Below are positions 10,630-22,662 of a stretch of DNA of 64,000 nucleotides, in pieces; position 1 is the first letter of the stretch, and the number at the start of each line of letters is the position of its first letter. Origin of the DNA: Macrocybe gigantea. Taxonomy: Eukaryota > Basidiomycota > Agaricomycetes > Agaricales > Callistosporiaceae. The stretch spans positions 310,001 to 374,000 of the forward strand of contig SJRY01000236.1 in NCBI GenBank assembly GCA_011319805.1, given 5' to 3'. The notes beneath the pieces are model-generated. The model did not search any database. It was given only the letters and a program-made list of their open reading frames with translations, and was not told the origin of the DNA. The translations under genes were made by a program, and so were the position numbers.

Positions 10630-12320
10630 ATGCGTACCGGCCACACATCACATCCTTTGCCCGCATTTCCTGTCTACTCATCGGTGTTCTTGTCTTCCAC
10701 AGAAATGGTGCTAGGAGGAGGAGGGGGAGCTACACGTAGTGGCATAAAGAACAAGCTGGCGAGCCCATTTCTCTGCTTACTGGTTACCTTTGCTCAGCGT
10801 GTTGTAGCGATTGTATAAAGTCGATACAAATAGGTCAATAGATCTTTTGAATGAGTACGAGCTACCAAAAGGCGAAGATGCCCCGATGAGCATGGCCGTG
10901 CATGCAGAGGTTGGCGCGACTATTTTCAAAGATGACAGCCGTCCCTCAACCTCTCATAGTCTCGGACCGTCATTTGCGGCATAAATAGTGCTGCAGATCA
11001 AGCGACGAATGAAAATTGTCGAGTGTTCTCTGCGAAGGATAATACGTCCGTGTTTGATATCTTTTGCATTGTGACGCGTCTCATCATGGTTCAGGTTGGC
11101 ATTGGTTAATACGCGCGCAACTCTTCCTCCTGATGATCCAGACGATTATCAGGTGTGCAATTACTTTTCTTTACATCGTCAGGATTGGCTGAGGCCATTT
11201 GCATAGAAAGTCACGGCGTTGTCGCCCAACGGACGCCTCTTAGTCGTTGCTGGGTGTCACGATGTACGTGTTCCCTTCACCAAGCGTCCCGCAGCTACAA
11301 TAACCTCGCATAGCTGACCGTTCTATCATTTCCGTCTCTGAAACCTGTCACTACTGCCATTCACACGGAAAAAGAAATATACGATGCTACATTTTCAGAG
11401 TCCAATGTAACAAGTTCAAGTGTTCCGATTCTGCCATCCTTGCTAATCAGCTTGCTCAGCTCGTAGTCGCGACCACTGCCAGCCTACTAGTCTATGCGAT
11501 ACCGCAGACGCAAGCCCTTCAAGATGAGAAGGGTAAAAGGAAGATATCCCTTTCAGAGCGACAGCTCGAACTGGTGAAGACTGTTGCAATACCTGACAGC
11601 ATTCTAGGTGGCAGTTTCCGCGCAGCTAGGTAGTGACCTCTACCGCTGCATTGTATAAACCATTCTTACGATTTTTTTAGGTACAGTCCTTCTGATCCCA
11701 ATGTACTATACACCGCTATCAATGCGTCCGTTCCCCGCACAAAGAAAACAAAGAATGCTGCGCACCAAGCCTACGTCTGTAGATGGAATTCCACAACATG
11801 GACCGTTGAGAAGCTGAAGAAGGTTAGCGACCGCGGTCTGACATGTTTTGACGTCAGGTAAGTTGCAAGAACAGATATTGAATGAAGTGCACAACATGGG
11901 CTAAATGGCACAGCCCTGACAGTCGGTTCTTGGGCTTTGGATCTTCCGACCTTTCCATCGGGATATTGGATGCAACAAACTTGAACGTAAGTTGCGGTTT
12001 ATTTTTTGAAACTTCGACTGTAGGCTAACTCACATCGCTCTAGACGCTAGTGAAGATATTGAAGGCCCACGAATTCCCGCCTACAACAATGACCTTCAAC
12101 ACTACATCCTCTCTACTTGTTACAGCCAGCGCGGATAACTCGTTCGCATCGTGACAGTCCCAGAGGCTGTTGCGGGCCCTTGTGAGTGTCGGCAAATGTT
12201 GCAATCCTATGCGTTTATATTGATATGCTTCCTGTGCCAGCCTGGGCATGGATCATCATCGCCATTCTTACGCTGCTCGTGTTGTTGGTTGCCTTTTTCG
12301 CCCAGAAATATACGTCGTAG
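10630..12320 (+). CDS. SEC12: Sec12/PREB, ER-bound guanine nucleotide exchange factor for Sar1
   Basis: WD40 membrane protein that activates Sar1 to start COPII coat assembly at the ER. Exons inferred: 10630-10758, 10808-10909, 10960-11045, 11095-11152, 11207-11263, 11314-11406, 11460-11629, 11681 onward, and a last exon ending TAG at 12318-12320. Motifs are FPVYSSVFLS, EMVLGGGGGATRSGIKNK (the Gly-rich loop of PREB/Sec12), ENCRVFSAKDN, VTALSPNGRLLVVAG, DSRFLGFGSSDLSIGILDA and LKAHEFPPTTMTFNTTSSLL. The C-terminal membrane anchor is WAWIIIAILTLLVLLVAFFA. The first intron has a GC donor (CTG|GCGAGC). A single missing base at 12140-12146 breaks SADNS/LRIVTVPEAVAG. As the gene is normally essential, this is probably a sequence error. 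It shares a 299 bp divergent promoter with the NIPA-like gene. Confidence 0.88.
10759..10807 (+). other. GC-AG intron in SEC12
   Basis: A 49 bp intron with donor CTG|GCGAGC and acceptor GTTGTAG. It is needed to join GIKNKL to RLYKVDTNRS in frame, and no GT donor in the vicinity does so. Confidence 0.7.
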
Positions 12321-12419
12321 CATTATTTACAGCGCTGCTTTTCGCAATGTATAGCCTTTCAGTGAGAACATCATCAAATCGATCTGCGTACCTCGTCATT
12401 CGCTGCTCCCACCGCACAC

Positions 12420-13269
12420 CTAATCATAATCCTCTTCTTCAACTAGTTTGCGTTTGACGCCCGTCTGGACATCTTCCATGCCATCGCTTTCCTCTTCCTC
12501 GTCATCGCCGCCTGCGAAAAGGCCATCTTCTTCTTCACCTGCATCACTGCCTTCGTCTGCAGCTGCCGCCCAGAAGTACCGGCCGCCGTGACACCTAGCA
12601 TCTCGACGTCGGAAGGTGTCTGAATGGCGCTGATCGGGAAAGGCGCCTCTTCTCTGATCACAGTTTCTGGGATTGCCGATACACTGGTAGACGGAGTTGA
12701 GCTCGGGCCAGCACTTGGCTGCCTGGGAATGGTTGCCGGCTCCATGTCTTCGTCTTCCTCCTCTTCTTCAGATTCTTCAATCTCTTCAATTTCTTCGTCA
12801 TAGAGTTTTACGCCTGGTGGTAGTTTGTTCGGCACGATATCGAAATCCACAGATGTAAGACAGTCGGAAACAGGAGGAACACGGACGCCAAAGACCTCAG
12901 GAACGGCCGGAAGCGGTGTTGCATTCACCTGGCTTGCTAACGATAGGATATACTTGTTTGAACGACGTTAGGCTGAGACTCAGCGATCAACTATAACCAG
13001 AGTACCTCTTTCGGGATGCGCCCACCGAACTCCCACCCTACGCGGGCCTGAACGGCCAGAACGACGTCGTCAATTTCAACTCTGGCCGATCGTCCTGCAT
13101 GTTCGGCATATACGCTTGCATCGGTGAGCACCTGGGATGTATAACGATGGGAAAATTCCAGAAGCTGGTGCAAAACGCCAGGTTGTGCATCCTGAACAGA
13201 GGGCGTTGAGGCGAGGAGGAGCGCGATGGCGCGGGCAGTGGAAGGGAGATTGTCCGATGGACGGGACAT
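12420..13269 (-). CDS. TAF9: TAF9, TFIID/SAGA histone-fold subunit; one frame break
   Basis: Transcription initiation factor subunit; its H3-like histone fold pairs with TAF6 in TFIID and SAGA. Exon 1 (13006-13269) carries the fold: STARAIALLLASTPSVQDAQ, VLHQLLEFSHRYTSQVLTDA and VEIDDVVLAVQARVGWEF. After a 53 bp intron (12953-13005), exon 2 continues with the TAF9 motif ASQVNATPLPAVPEVFGVRV and an acidic tail. The frame breaks at GGG 12569-12571. One extra G restores an acidic C-terminus ending KRKLVEEEDYD with a stop at 12420-12422, as in fungal TAF9. The uncorrected frame would run on to 12443 with an unrelated basic tail. It shares a 127 bp divergent promoter with ISU1. Confidence 0.93.
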
Positions 13270-13328
13270 GGTCGCGGGTGATTGTGAGTGGGGTGCTTGC
13301 CAAAACAGGAAGACAGTTATTTAATGAC

Positions 13329-13334
13329 CACGTG
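13329..13334. promoter_or_regulatory. CACGTG E-box in the TAF9/ISU1 bidirectional promoter
   Basis: CACGTG (in GACCACGTGATT) lies almost at the midpoint of the 127 bp interval, about 60 bp from each start codon. Confidence 0.55.
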
Positions 13335-13396
13335 ATTTAGTTACAAAGCAGCCGTTTCTCAGTCATTCGCAGGTTCATTCTCTCACAGCGACCAAG

Positions 13397-14200
13397 ATGT
13401 TTCGTTCAGCACTTTCAAAGAACGTCCTCAACTCTAGCCGTGTGGCGGCCTTGAAACCAGCCTTTGCTCCTTTCGCCAGCCGCGGGTATCATGAAAAAGT
13501 GATCTCGCATTATGAAAAGCCCAGAAATGTATGTTCTAGTCCTGCAAGCCTAGATTCACCGCTTATCTGATAATACTGCCCCCAACACTTAGGTTGGCTC
13601 CCTGCCCAAAAATGATGTGAATGTGGGCACCGGTCTTGTTGGCGCACCTGCGTAAGATCCTTCTTGCAAGTTTGTCCTTTGTTATGAGTTGCTCACTGTC
13701 GCTTCCACCTTTCCGGAACTTACCGGCGTGTGCCAACTACGATTTTTTTTTCGCTTGGTTCCATCCCACTATAGATGTGGGGATGTCATGAAACTCCAAA
13801 TTCGTGTGGACGAGAATGGCATCATTTCGGACGTCAAGTTCAAGACATTTGGCTGTGGTAGCGCCATCGCGTCCAGCTCATATATGACCGAGCGTGTTAA
13901 GGGGTTGACGTTGGAGGAGGCTGGAAAGATTAAGAACACTGAAATAGCCAAGGAACTGTCTCTTCCCCCCGTCAAGCTACACTGTTCGAGTGCGTTCCCT
14001 GCTGTGGCCATTGTGGCATGCTTACTAACTATTCATATTCCGCAGTGCTGGCCGAAGATGCCATCCGATCTGCCATTCGAGATTACCAGAACAAACAAAA
14101 TGCCATGGGTATTCCCAAGCGAAAAGGATTCATTGATGTCACACAGAGTACTGCAACCGGCGAAACAGTAGCAACAGCTCATCCTGGTGGGCAGGCTTGA
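13397..14200 (+). CDS. ISU1: Iron-sulfur cluster scaffold Isu1/IscU, mitochondrial
   Basis: Mitochondrial scaffold on which Nfs1 builds Fe-S clusters. Four exons (13397-13528, 13593-13651, 13775-13989, 14046-14200) give an intact 186-residue protein. The first ~30 residues form a basic, Ser/Ala-rich presequence ([20 protein letters not shown]). The three cluster-ligating cysteines are in [26 protein letters not shown] and [13 protein letters not shown]; the LPPVK motif is the Ssq1 (Hsp70) binding site. The third intron splits the codon right after the last Cys motif. The C-terminus has a short Thr/Ala-rich tail. It is transcribed away from TAF9. Confidence 0.97.
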
Positions 14201-14372
14201 ATTTAGCGAAATGGCCCCTCTACTGCTTTCATGATCCTTTTGCGATACCATTGCATGCTTTCTTACGTAGTTTTGTCGGTTTCTTACACTGTATTACTAT
14301 TCTATGCAATAATTTTTTGGACCATATACCATGAATCTCACAGACAACTACGTATACAAGCGGCGCGTGAAG

Positions 14373-16425
14373 TCATGAACCTTTTTGACCGATGAAGGAG
14401 AAGCTGCCAGCAGCAAACCAACGTTCGTTCGCTTCCTTTACACGCTGAGCGGCTACAGCTCGATTTGTCAACTCGAAACCTGAGTGTAAATACGTCAGCA
14501 TGTAAGCAACGCAGTACGTAGCGACTTTTTGTTACCTTGAGCCGGAGTTACACTGAGTGATGTAGCCGTGCCCGATGTTTGACTTCCACTCATAGCCGCT
14601 CGCGTAATAGCGGCCGTACGAAGTTTGTTCGCCTTGGACATTTTGGCTGTTGAGTTAGGGTGAGCTCCTGCTCAACAAGGCCTAGTAAGTCGAACGGGGA
14701 CATACCTCGACTCTTTGCTTCACCGACACTTGCTCGGACTTTACCTGATCCAGTCATACCCAATCCCTTGGTCTGGTCGAAAGCACCCACTTCCTCCTCC
14801 GCTTCGCCAAAAGCCATGCGATTCTGCATCTTGCGAAGCTCCGTTTGCGCATATGCTTCCTTGGCCTTACGAGCGCTACGCGAACGAAGTCAGATGCATC
14901 ATTAGATAGAGAAACGAAGACTAACCGTTTTCCACCTCGTCGTTTCTTTGGTCCGTCATTTGGTATTGGCAAGGCTTTTACTACCTTCGTGGGTGGCGGT
15001 GCCGCTAAACGGTCTATATGCTTCTCAATTTTATCTCGAAGATCTTGGCCGAAAGACCCTGGAAGAACGTCAACTCAGACATCGTCCAGTACGCCGAGAA
15101 TAATGTACCATCTCGGTGCTGCCTCTCTAAATCCATGCGAGCCGCAAGAACGGCTTTAGATCCCACCGTGCGCTGCACTTTGAGCTGATATTCGGGTGGA
15201 GTATGTGTGACCAATTCTGATTGGTATATGAAGCCGGTATGACGCCGCTGCGTTGCCGTTGAAAAGCCCGCTGTAATCTTCTTTTGTGCTCCTAGCAGCT
15301 ATCAGAATCTCAGTTCAGAATTAAAAGGGAAAACGGAAGACAAGCAGCTCCTCACATGGACATTACACGATGGCATCCTCGCGAGTCCAGTGAGTCCACC
15401 CGCAACACCAAGTAGTTTGGCGGCTGTGGTAGTACCAACAATAGCTGACAGGTTGGGTGCAAGGATGTTCATTCTTGAGCTGACGTACATGAATATCTGC
15501 AACAGCGCTGAGATAAGTTCAGGACAACCGTTAGGTGCCACTCACCTTCTTTCGTGCATCCTCGAGTTTGTCTGAAAGATCACAAGCGCGCTCAATGGCA
15601 GCCCAATCTAGGCTTGAAAGCTGTTTTCCGCTCGTCGTAGTGGCGGTCACGACAACCGACATAATGACTGCCGGCGGTAATATACCAGCCAAATCGACTC
15701 TAGTGAGATCCTGCCAACAAAGTTAGAATAGGTTAGAGACATAGAACTTGCAGACCAGAGAGAGATCTGACTTCAGTGTTTCCCAATGTTCGGACAGAAC
15801 GAATAAACATTTGCGGATCAGTCACCAGCTGTTCGAGCTCAGGAAACCTGGCAGCATAATGATCGCGAATAAACTTAAAACGAGTTCAGAGAGGGGGGAA
15901 GCAGTACCGAAGAGAGGAAGGTGCGATACCTTGTGGACTAGCAAGATCTCGTTGTCGACGTCAACGGACAAATTGTTCGCTTGCACGATGAGATTATATT
16001 CCGGATTTGAATGCGTAGGCTGGGAAATTTCGGTCGCTGTTGAAGGGCTAACTTGGTATTTCTCAATTTCCTGACGACAAAAAGTGAGCTGACGGCTTTC
16101 AGTGGAAAATGTGAACAACTACGTTAAGTATCTCAGCCATCCTTTTGCTGTCCTGCAGTTTAGCAATTTTTGTGACGTCTTCTACTCCTCCGAGCTCCAT
16201 CTGCTGCACATCCTCAATGTCGAGCTCTTCTGCGGGTTTTACGCCGCCCTCAAGGACAAGATTTCCTATTGCAGTCTGGGGTTCATCGGGCTGCTCATCC
16301 TCGGACATGTCAAGGTCATTCTCGGCCTTTCGTTTGAGGGCGTTGTTGTTCTCCTGTTCCCGTTCTTCCTCATTGTCGGAGAAGCCGTCGAGATCGGCGA
16401 GGAGTTCGTCGGCGAGACCGCTCAT
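14373..16425 (-). CDS. PRP31: Pre-mRNA splicing factor Prp31 (U4/U6 snRNP)
   Basis: Spliceosomal Nop-domain protein that binds 15.5K and U4 snRNA and bridges U4/U6 to U5. All exons join in one frame across about eight 50-60 bp introns, with no break. Order: acidic N-terminus ([20 protein letters not shown]), coiled coil, and the Nop core with [35 protein letters not shown] and [20 protein letters not shown]. Next come [36 protein letters not shown] and GFIYQSELV. The basic [15 protein letters not shown] and [12 protein letters not shown] follow, and the C-terminus is [15 protein letters not shown]. The stop TGA is at 14373-14375. It shares a 95 bp divergent promoter with the kinase gene. Confidence 0.97.
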
Positions 16426-16482
16426 GATTGATGATGAAAGTGGGCGTGGGAAAAAGAGTGGGGAGAGATGTTTGCTCGATTC

Positions 16483-16496
16483 GGATGACGTCATCC
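16483..16496. promoter_or_regulatory. CRE-like 14 bp palindrome in the PRP31/kinase bidirectional promoter
   Basis: GGATGACGTCATCC is a perfect palindrome around TGACGTCA, the bZIP (ATF/CREB) core. It lies 57 bp from the PRP31 ATG and 24 bp from the kinase ATG, inside an interval of only 95 bp. Confidence 0.55.
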
Positions 16497-16520
16497 ATCT
16501 CAAACTTTTCTGCTCTAACC

Positions 16521-18867
16521 ATGCCCACCGCCGCAGCGGGCGTCGTCGACGTCTTCAAGAGTGAGTAATTCTGCGTTGCAAAATCTCTACATCGCCGACG
16601 ATATTTTCTGCATAGATCTCATACGGCATGGAAAACATCATCATCATCGCCAGGATAATCCTAAGCACACCGAGCCGACCAAAACAGCGACAACAACCAC
16701 CCACGTGTCGACCAGCATCACACAAATGTCCAGAATCAGAACAAAGATTCTCTTATCTCCCCGGGTCCTCGAGAAGCTGCGGAGATGATTGTCTCAGAGG
16801 AACGCGAAGCCAAATCTAGGATGCCGTCTTACAAAGGTTTGGAAAACTTCAAGCTCCTTGAGAAAATGGGAGAGTGTGTCATTTCCCTACGCTATATTTA
16901 TCAAACACTCAAGAAATCCCAGCGGCGCGTTTTCAAACGTTTACAAGGCCGTCGATCTGACCACCGGCGAGAAAGTCGCAGGTCCGTACCCGCGAGGCTG
17001 TTAGGCGTTCTGTCTCATAAATTGACTGCTATCAATGTCCACAGTCAAGGTCGTCCGAAAATATGAACTCAATGCCAGCCAAGTTAGTCTAATGCTTTTC
17101 TTCTCTCTCTTCCCATTATCCGCTCAAAAAACTGACTTTGCCTTGCTACCTGACTTTACTTTTGTTTCTCTCTCTATCCCTCTTGCGCGCGGTCACCCGA
17201 TGAAACTGTTGCATACTAGGCCGGGGAAAAGCATCTCAATCCAAGGTTCAAGAAAAAACCGCGCGCAACCGAGGTGCCGTCTACCGTTCACTTTGATTGT
17301 CCCCGGTGCATCCTCAGACATGTGCTGACTCGTCTTTCTTCCATGTGACAGCGTTCGAACATTCTAAAAGGTTTGTGGCTTACCGATTTCGTCATTGCCG
17401 TTGCTGATTTTTCTTTGCAGAGGTGCAGATCATGAGAGGAACGAATCATCCTTCTATCGTCAAACTCCTATCATTCTCCGAGTCCCCTGAATATTACTTC
17501 CTGGTCCTAGAGCGTATGTCTCTATCTAAGCATCCTTCGCTCTATCTGAGGTCTTTCAGTGATGGAAGGTGGCGAGCTGTTCCACCAAATCGTCAAACTC
17601 ACATACTTCAGCGAGAATCTTGCTCGTCACGTTATTGTGCAAGTAGCCGAAGGCATTCGCTACCTTCATGAAGAACGAGGTGTCGTTCACCGTGATATAA
17701 AGCCGGAGAATCTTCTATTTGAGCGCATTCCTTTCATGCCCTCGCGACAACTTTTGACCAATCGTCCGTATGACGAGGAGAAGGAGGACGAAGGAGAATT
17801 TATTCCCGGCGTTGGTGGTGGCGGCATCGGCCGCGTCAAGATTGCCGATTTTGGCCTCAGCAAGGTCGTCTGGAACGAAGAAACTATGACTCCGTGCGGA
17901 ACCGTAGGTTACACAGCACCTGAGATCGTCAAAGACGAGCGATATAGCAAAAGCGTCGATATGTGGGCACTCGGTTGCGTTCTTTATACTCTGCTCTGCG
18001 GCTTTCCACCTTTCTACGACGAGAGCATCAATGTCTTGACAGAAAAAGTGGCCAGAGGCTATTATACCTTTTTAAGCCCTTGGTGGGATGATATCAGCTC
18101 TTCAGGTCTGTCGTTGTACTTTGTGCCTACGATTCATTCTTACGTGTTCCGCTGTAGCCAAGGATCTTATCACACATCTCTTATGTGTTGATGCCGCGCA
18201 ACGGTATACAATCGACGAATTTTTGGCTCATCCATGGATAACAGTCGGCTATGCGCCTCCTCCCCAACCTACACCCCTCATCTACACCGACCAACCATTC
18301 TCTGCCGGCTCATTACGTCCCCTTGACTCCCCCCTATTGTCTGCCGCCCGAGGTGGGCGTGTCGAAGGGCGCAGTCCTGGACTAGCTACATTGAAGGAAG
18401 CATTTGACATTACTTATGCCGTTCATCGCATGGAAGAAGAGGGTGCAAGACGTAGGAAATATAACGGTAGAGGTGGTGTAGGGCTTAGAGGCTTCCTAGG
18501 TGGTCTAAACGAAGGCGATGAAGACGAAGAACTCGATGCAGGGGACAGCCAAGTCTCTGCCGGTGCTGCTGGCATTGGCGCAGTAGGCAGCCAACAACGG
18601 CAACTGCAAACCGGCCAAGATCAAATGACCGGACGAGCAGGAGGGGTGAGACGTGCACCTCGTGATGCAGGATTCAAGCTAGACCTAGATGGTGCAACAC
18701 TCATTGGAAGAAGGCATCGTCGTACTGGTGGAGGGACTGGTGCTATCGGCGCACAGGTCACAGTGAGCAGTCCTTTATCAGGAAAGCCTGCTGGGAGTCC
18801 GTTGAAGCTCGAAACTATCAGAGCTGGGGATGACATGTCGACTGCCACCCCAATGCGGGTGACTTAG
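16521..18867 (+). CDS. CAMK-type Ser/Thr kinase, Rck2/Srk1-like (MAPK-activated)
   Basis: Predicted kinase of the yeast Rck1/Rck2 and S. pombe Srk1 group, which acts below the Hog1/Sty1 stress MAPK. Exons: 16521-16560, 16616 onward and several more. After a His-rich N-terminus comes PSYKGLENFKLLEKMGDGAF, then SNVYKAVDLTTGEKVAVKVV (ATP lysine), HRDIKPENLL (catalytic loop), KIADFGLSK, CGTVGYTAPEIV and CVDAAQRYTIDEFLAHPWI. The C-tail (about 210 residues) is Gly/Arg-rich and includes APRDAGFKLDLDGATLIGRR, the sort of region that carries MAPK docking and autoinhibition in this group. About 45 residues are inserted between HRD and DFG. Upstream of the kinase domain the frame shifts by one base somewhere in 16665-16726, near A-runs. 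Confidence 0.88.
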
Positions 18868-21800
18868 CACCGTATCCAGTCTACCCTTTCTCATTTTCCT
18901 CTCCTCCAAGTTTTGTCACTGCCGCCATAGAGTTACACGCAAGGAAAACGGTATCCGGCATCGATTTTTCCTCGACTCCGCCTTCGGGGGCGCTGTGCAC
19001 GCGCGTCCATATCCTTTGCCTCTATTTATTATTTTCGTTGGCGCTTCGGTTTACAGTCATCGGCATTTTCACCTCGGCGGACATGAGCATTTTGCAACAC
19101 ACATCGCACGCCTTCTCAACTGGGTTTTATTATTTTCCTCATGCATGTATGATTGATGAATGAGGTCGGTAACTTGCCTTGGTCGTCTCATTGTACTTTC
19201 CTTTTGATCTTGCTGACTGTTTATGTTGTACATTACTGTAGAAACACGGTATACATATCGCACATAGACCCAATGTTCCATGTCTGCTTGCTTAAACTCG
19301 TTCTGCTTTTGCGTGCCCACATGCATCGTGATTATCAGATGCTTTACTGCGCATTCTCCATTATCACAGCGGTCTTTTTACGTGTTGATGAGATCTTGCA
19401 CCTAATACCTGCATATAATCATGTCCAGAAGACTCGGTGCTGTCATCGTTCACATCTTTCCTAATCAAAGATTCAGACTGACAGGATTTTCCACTCATGC
19501 ATGTCTCAAAACCAAGGCCGGCATAAGGTTTCATGACTGCAGCCTTTAACTTCACAGCGTGGTTCATGATTTCTGGCCCATATCAGAAAGAATAGACAAC
19601 AAGACAGCACTTTATAACACGTCCCCAAATATTCAGGCGAACACGTTACGGTTGTTCGTATCAGCTTGTATCATGATCTGATACGATAACCTCGCCTACG
19701 GAGTTACATCGATGCGCAGCATCCTGTACCATCGCTATGATGCAGTGCATGTTTGATATGGTCAGGGTCGCTATAAGCTGTATGTAGCTTTTCAAAAAAA
19801 ATTTATTGTTGCTGATGGAGAGATATCTGATGCTTAAATAAATCTGAACTGCTAATGCATGAGTTTTCTTTCTTCCGTATAAGGTGCTGGACGAGGGTGC
19901 GTAGTGGTAGGACGCAGTAACACCGTTCAGACTGTCGTCCCAATTTGTGCATCCTGTGAACAGCATAAATAGCAAAAAGAAAGAGAACAAGTGCTGGGAA
20001 TGATGGCCTGACTGACGCCGAAAAAGATTGTAGGAAATCTGCATTCCTCTTGTCAATCATTCGAGATCCGACTGCTGTAGCAATAAAAAAAAAAGGATTC
20101 AGTCACTCTGTATGAGCCTGAAGTGAGTCGGCCACTGTGCAGCACTGAGTGGCATCCCACTTAATCCGTTGTTTTGGCCTTCAAGCTCCATGGTTTTTCG
20201 TCTGTCGAGAAAACCTACCTATTATTAGCTTCATCAGAAACGACATTCCAAAAACTTGCAATGCACTGACAGGGCCTTGAACTGTGTGATAGTGGCATGC
20301 TCGGAATGGCACGGAAATCGCAGACGCTGGACGCATGTGCATGTGCATTTGAAGCGGAGCGTGACTGCATTGCAATTCCTTTCCTCATTGGCCTGTCTAA
20401 TGCTGCAATTCAGTCAGGGTCATACAGAGTTCGTTCTTCCGAAATTCCGGTGTCGCAAGTTACGCGTGTGTTTCCCTTGATCGACGAACGAACCGATGAG
20501 CGGATTAATCAGAATGTGAAAGGGGAAGGGTAACAAGTGCTGTGCAAAATTGAAAAAAAAAAAAAACAGACGGGGAAACGGGGATGAAAGATGGCTTGAC
20601 CGAGCGCACACCACATGGCCTTTCCTTTTGGCGAGCATTGGCTAACGCTCAGTGCAAGACATCAGGTCGGTTCGCCCTTGACATCGCAGTGACACATCTG
20701 ATGTTCAATGGTGATTGTGTTGCGCACACGCAAACCGCATATATGGCATGACAGGACGAGTCAAAAAAGTTGACATGTCGTCTCATTGATGGTGGGGCCT
20801 ACACGGAGCATGACGGAAAGATGCAGGGTTAGTGTGTAGGTCGAAGGTGCTTCTGAACCCAGAAAAGAAAAGTCGACAATGACTTCTGCCAATCAAACCG
20901 TCGGTCATAAGACGGAACCCTGATTTTGATAATGGGTGGGGAAATCAACCAAAAGCAAAGCCAGAAGCCACCAATAAGAGAGCTTGTGTGCAGATAAATT
21001 GTTGCGTGACTTTTTGCTTAGTGTGTAAACGGGCCGACGAATTGAGTATAGCCCCTTATCGCCTACCGCAAGGCTGGTTGTGCAAGCCGTGGCAAGGCAG
21101 AGGGAGTTCCACTTCTGATCAAACGAGCGGAGGAGTCGAATATGGGCTTTTTCCCATACAGTGTATGAAACCTAGAGAACCGCTTCAAGGCATGCCCGCC
21201 GATTCCCAAAATAACGTTGGATGATTGAATGGGCAAGGACCCCCTAGACCTTGCCTAAATTAGCAGATGGGGGAAGAAGTAACTCCATAACTCCATGGAC
21301 TTTCTCACTGTTGACATTCTACTCTGCCTCGGATGTGCGTCGATGATACGGCACATCACCGAGGTCGTGTGCAACTCCGGAACAGTCCTTCCTCTTATTC
21401 CTGATCGATCCACATGGCAAGACCATTTTTGTATTCAGATTCGAGGCATCCACTGCGGCCGAGAAAATGAGAAAAAGGCGCGGAAAAACGGCAAGATTTG
21501 AACACGCTTGCTGTGGGACTCCGAATCTGCCCATGTTACTGGCCGCGAGAATCTCTTGGCAAGCCGAAACGCTTCTGAGTAATACGTCCAAGCACGCAAA
21601 GGCCGAGCGCTCTAATTGCCTGGACATACCCAAGGAGTTCGTTTGAATGCCGGTTCCGAAGATGAAGTTCTTTGTCACCCTGAGCAGCCACGGATAGGTG
21701 GCTGTACGTCGAAGTGCGTACCTGCGAAGAACGACGAGTAAGCCTTGACGAGAGAAGACTCGCAAAAAACGCTGCAGTGAAGCTACTAAGAAACCGTCGG

Positions 21801-22662
21801 GAAAGTCAAGGGCACTCAACTTCACCGTAGGATACATGTACAGGAAGGGAATACGTTACTCTGAACGGACAAGCGTCGAGCCGAATTATCGGTATGAGAA
21901 TATCTGCTGGGTAGAGGAAAAACAAAATGTCAGCAGAGAAACATGCATGCACGAAAAGTAGCGCCGTCAAACATTGGAATAACGTGTTCTATGATGGATC
22001 GCATGATGAAGATCAGCTATGCAATGGATTGACGGATGGAACTCGCAATTTGCCAAGATACAAAGATGCTGGGACTTGAGTGCATTCTAGCTTCTCATCA
22101 AGTGTCAAATATGGAAGACGAAAGTCTGGGACAAAATAAGAAAAACAGCTGAAAAGCGACTGTTTGCCCTTTCTCGGCAGTACTTCCAAGCCGGTGCTGT
22201 CACGATGATGCGGGGAGTGGCCTGGCATGCCAGTGTTCTGAAGGGTCCTCGAACACTGAAATTACTCACACCCACGGGAACGTCATGCTTCCAAGGCACG
22301 AAACTAAGAGCATTAGCGCTTAATATGCGCCATACCAAGATGAGACATATTCGTACATATCGTTAATCGGTAGGTGTCGTTTGCGAACGTACGTTTTCAA
22401 GAAATCGCAGTGATATCTTACGTTGCGTCGACGCCGATCATCAGCTAGGTTGCGCGGGATTATTTACAGAGAGGAGTGAGGGGTCCGCTGGACGCTGGGT
22501 GAGCTTTTCTGATCTTCCAGAAGTCGCAAGCCGCGGCAGAAGGTGGGAGAGGTGCGGCAGACAGAAAATCGCAACAGAGGTCAACAAAGTGCAGTCCCAA
22601 AGTCGTAGATAGGGGGTATCTCCAGAATACAGTAAGAAGCGATGTGGAGGGTATGTGACCAT
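18868..22662. other. 3.8 kb coding-poor interval between convergent genes
   Basis: This lies between the stop of the Rck2-like kinase (+) and the stop of the dynein light chain (-). Only short ORFs occur, none with recognisable motifs or a run of frame-compatible exons. The longest (21319-21837, minus, 172 codons) has no feature of a known family. The stretch has A/T runs (for example 20553-20568) but no clear repeat. It could hold 3' UTRs, an antisense or long non-coding RNA, or an unknown gene. Confidence 0.5.

Noticed and set aside
21319..21837. 172-codon minus-strand ORF in the 3.8 kb gap
   Set aside because: No motif, no signal peptide or membrane pattern, no fitting neighbouring exons; length alone is not enough in GC-balanced fungal DNA.
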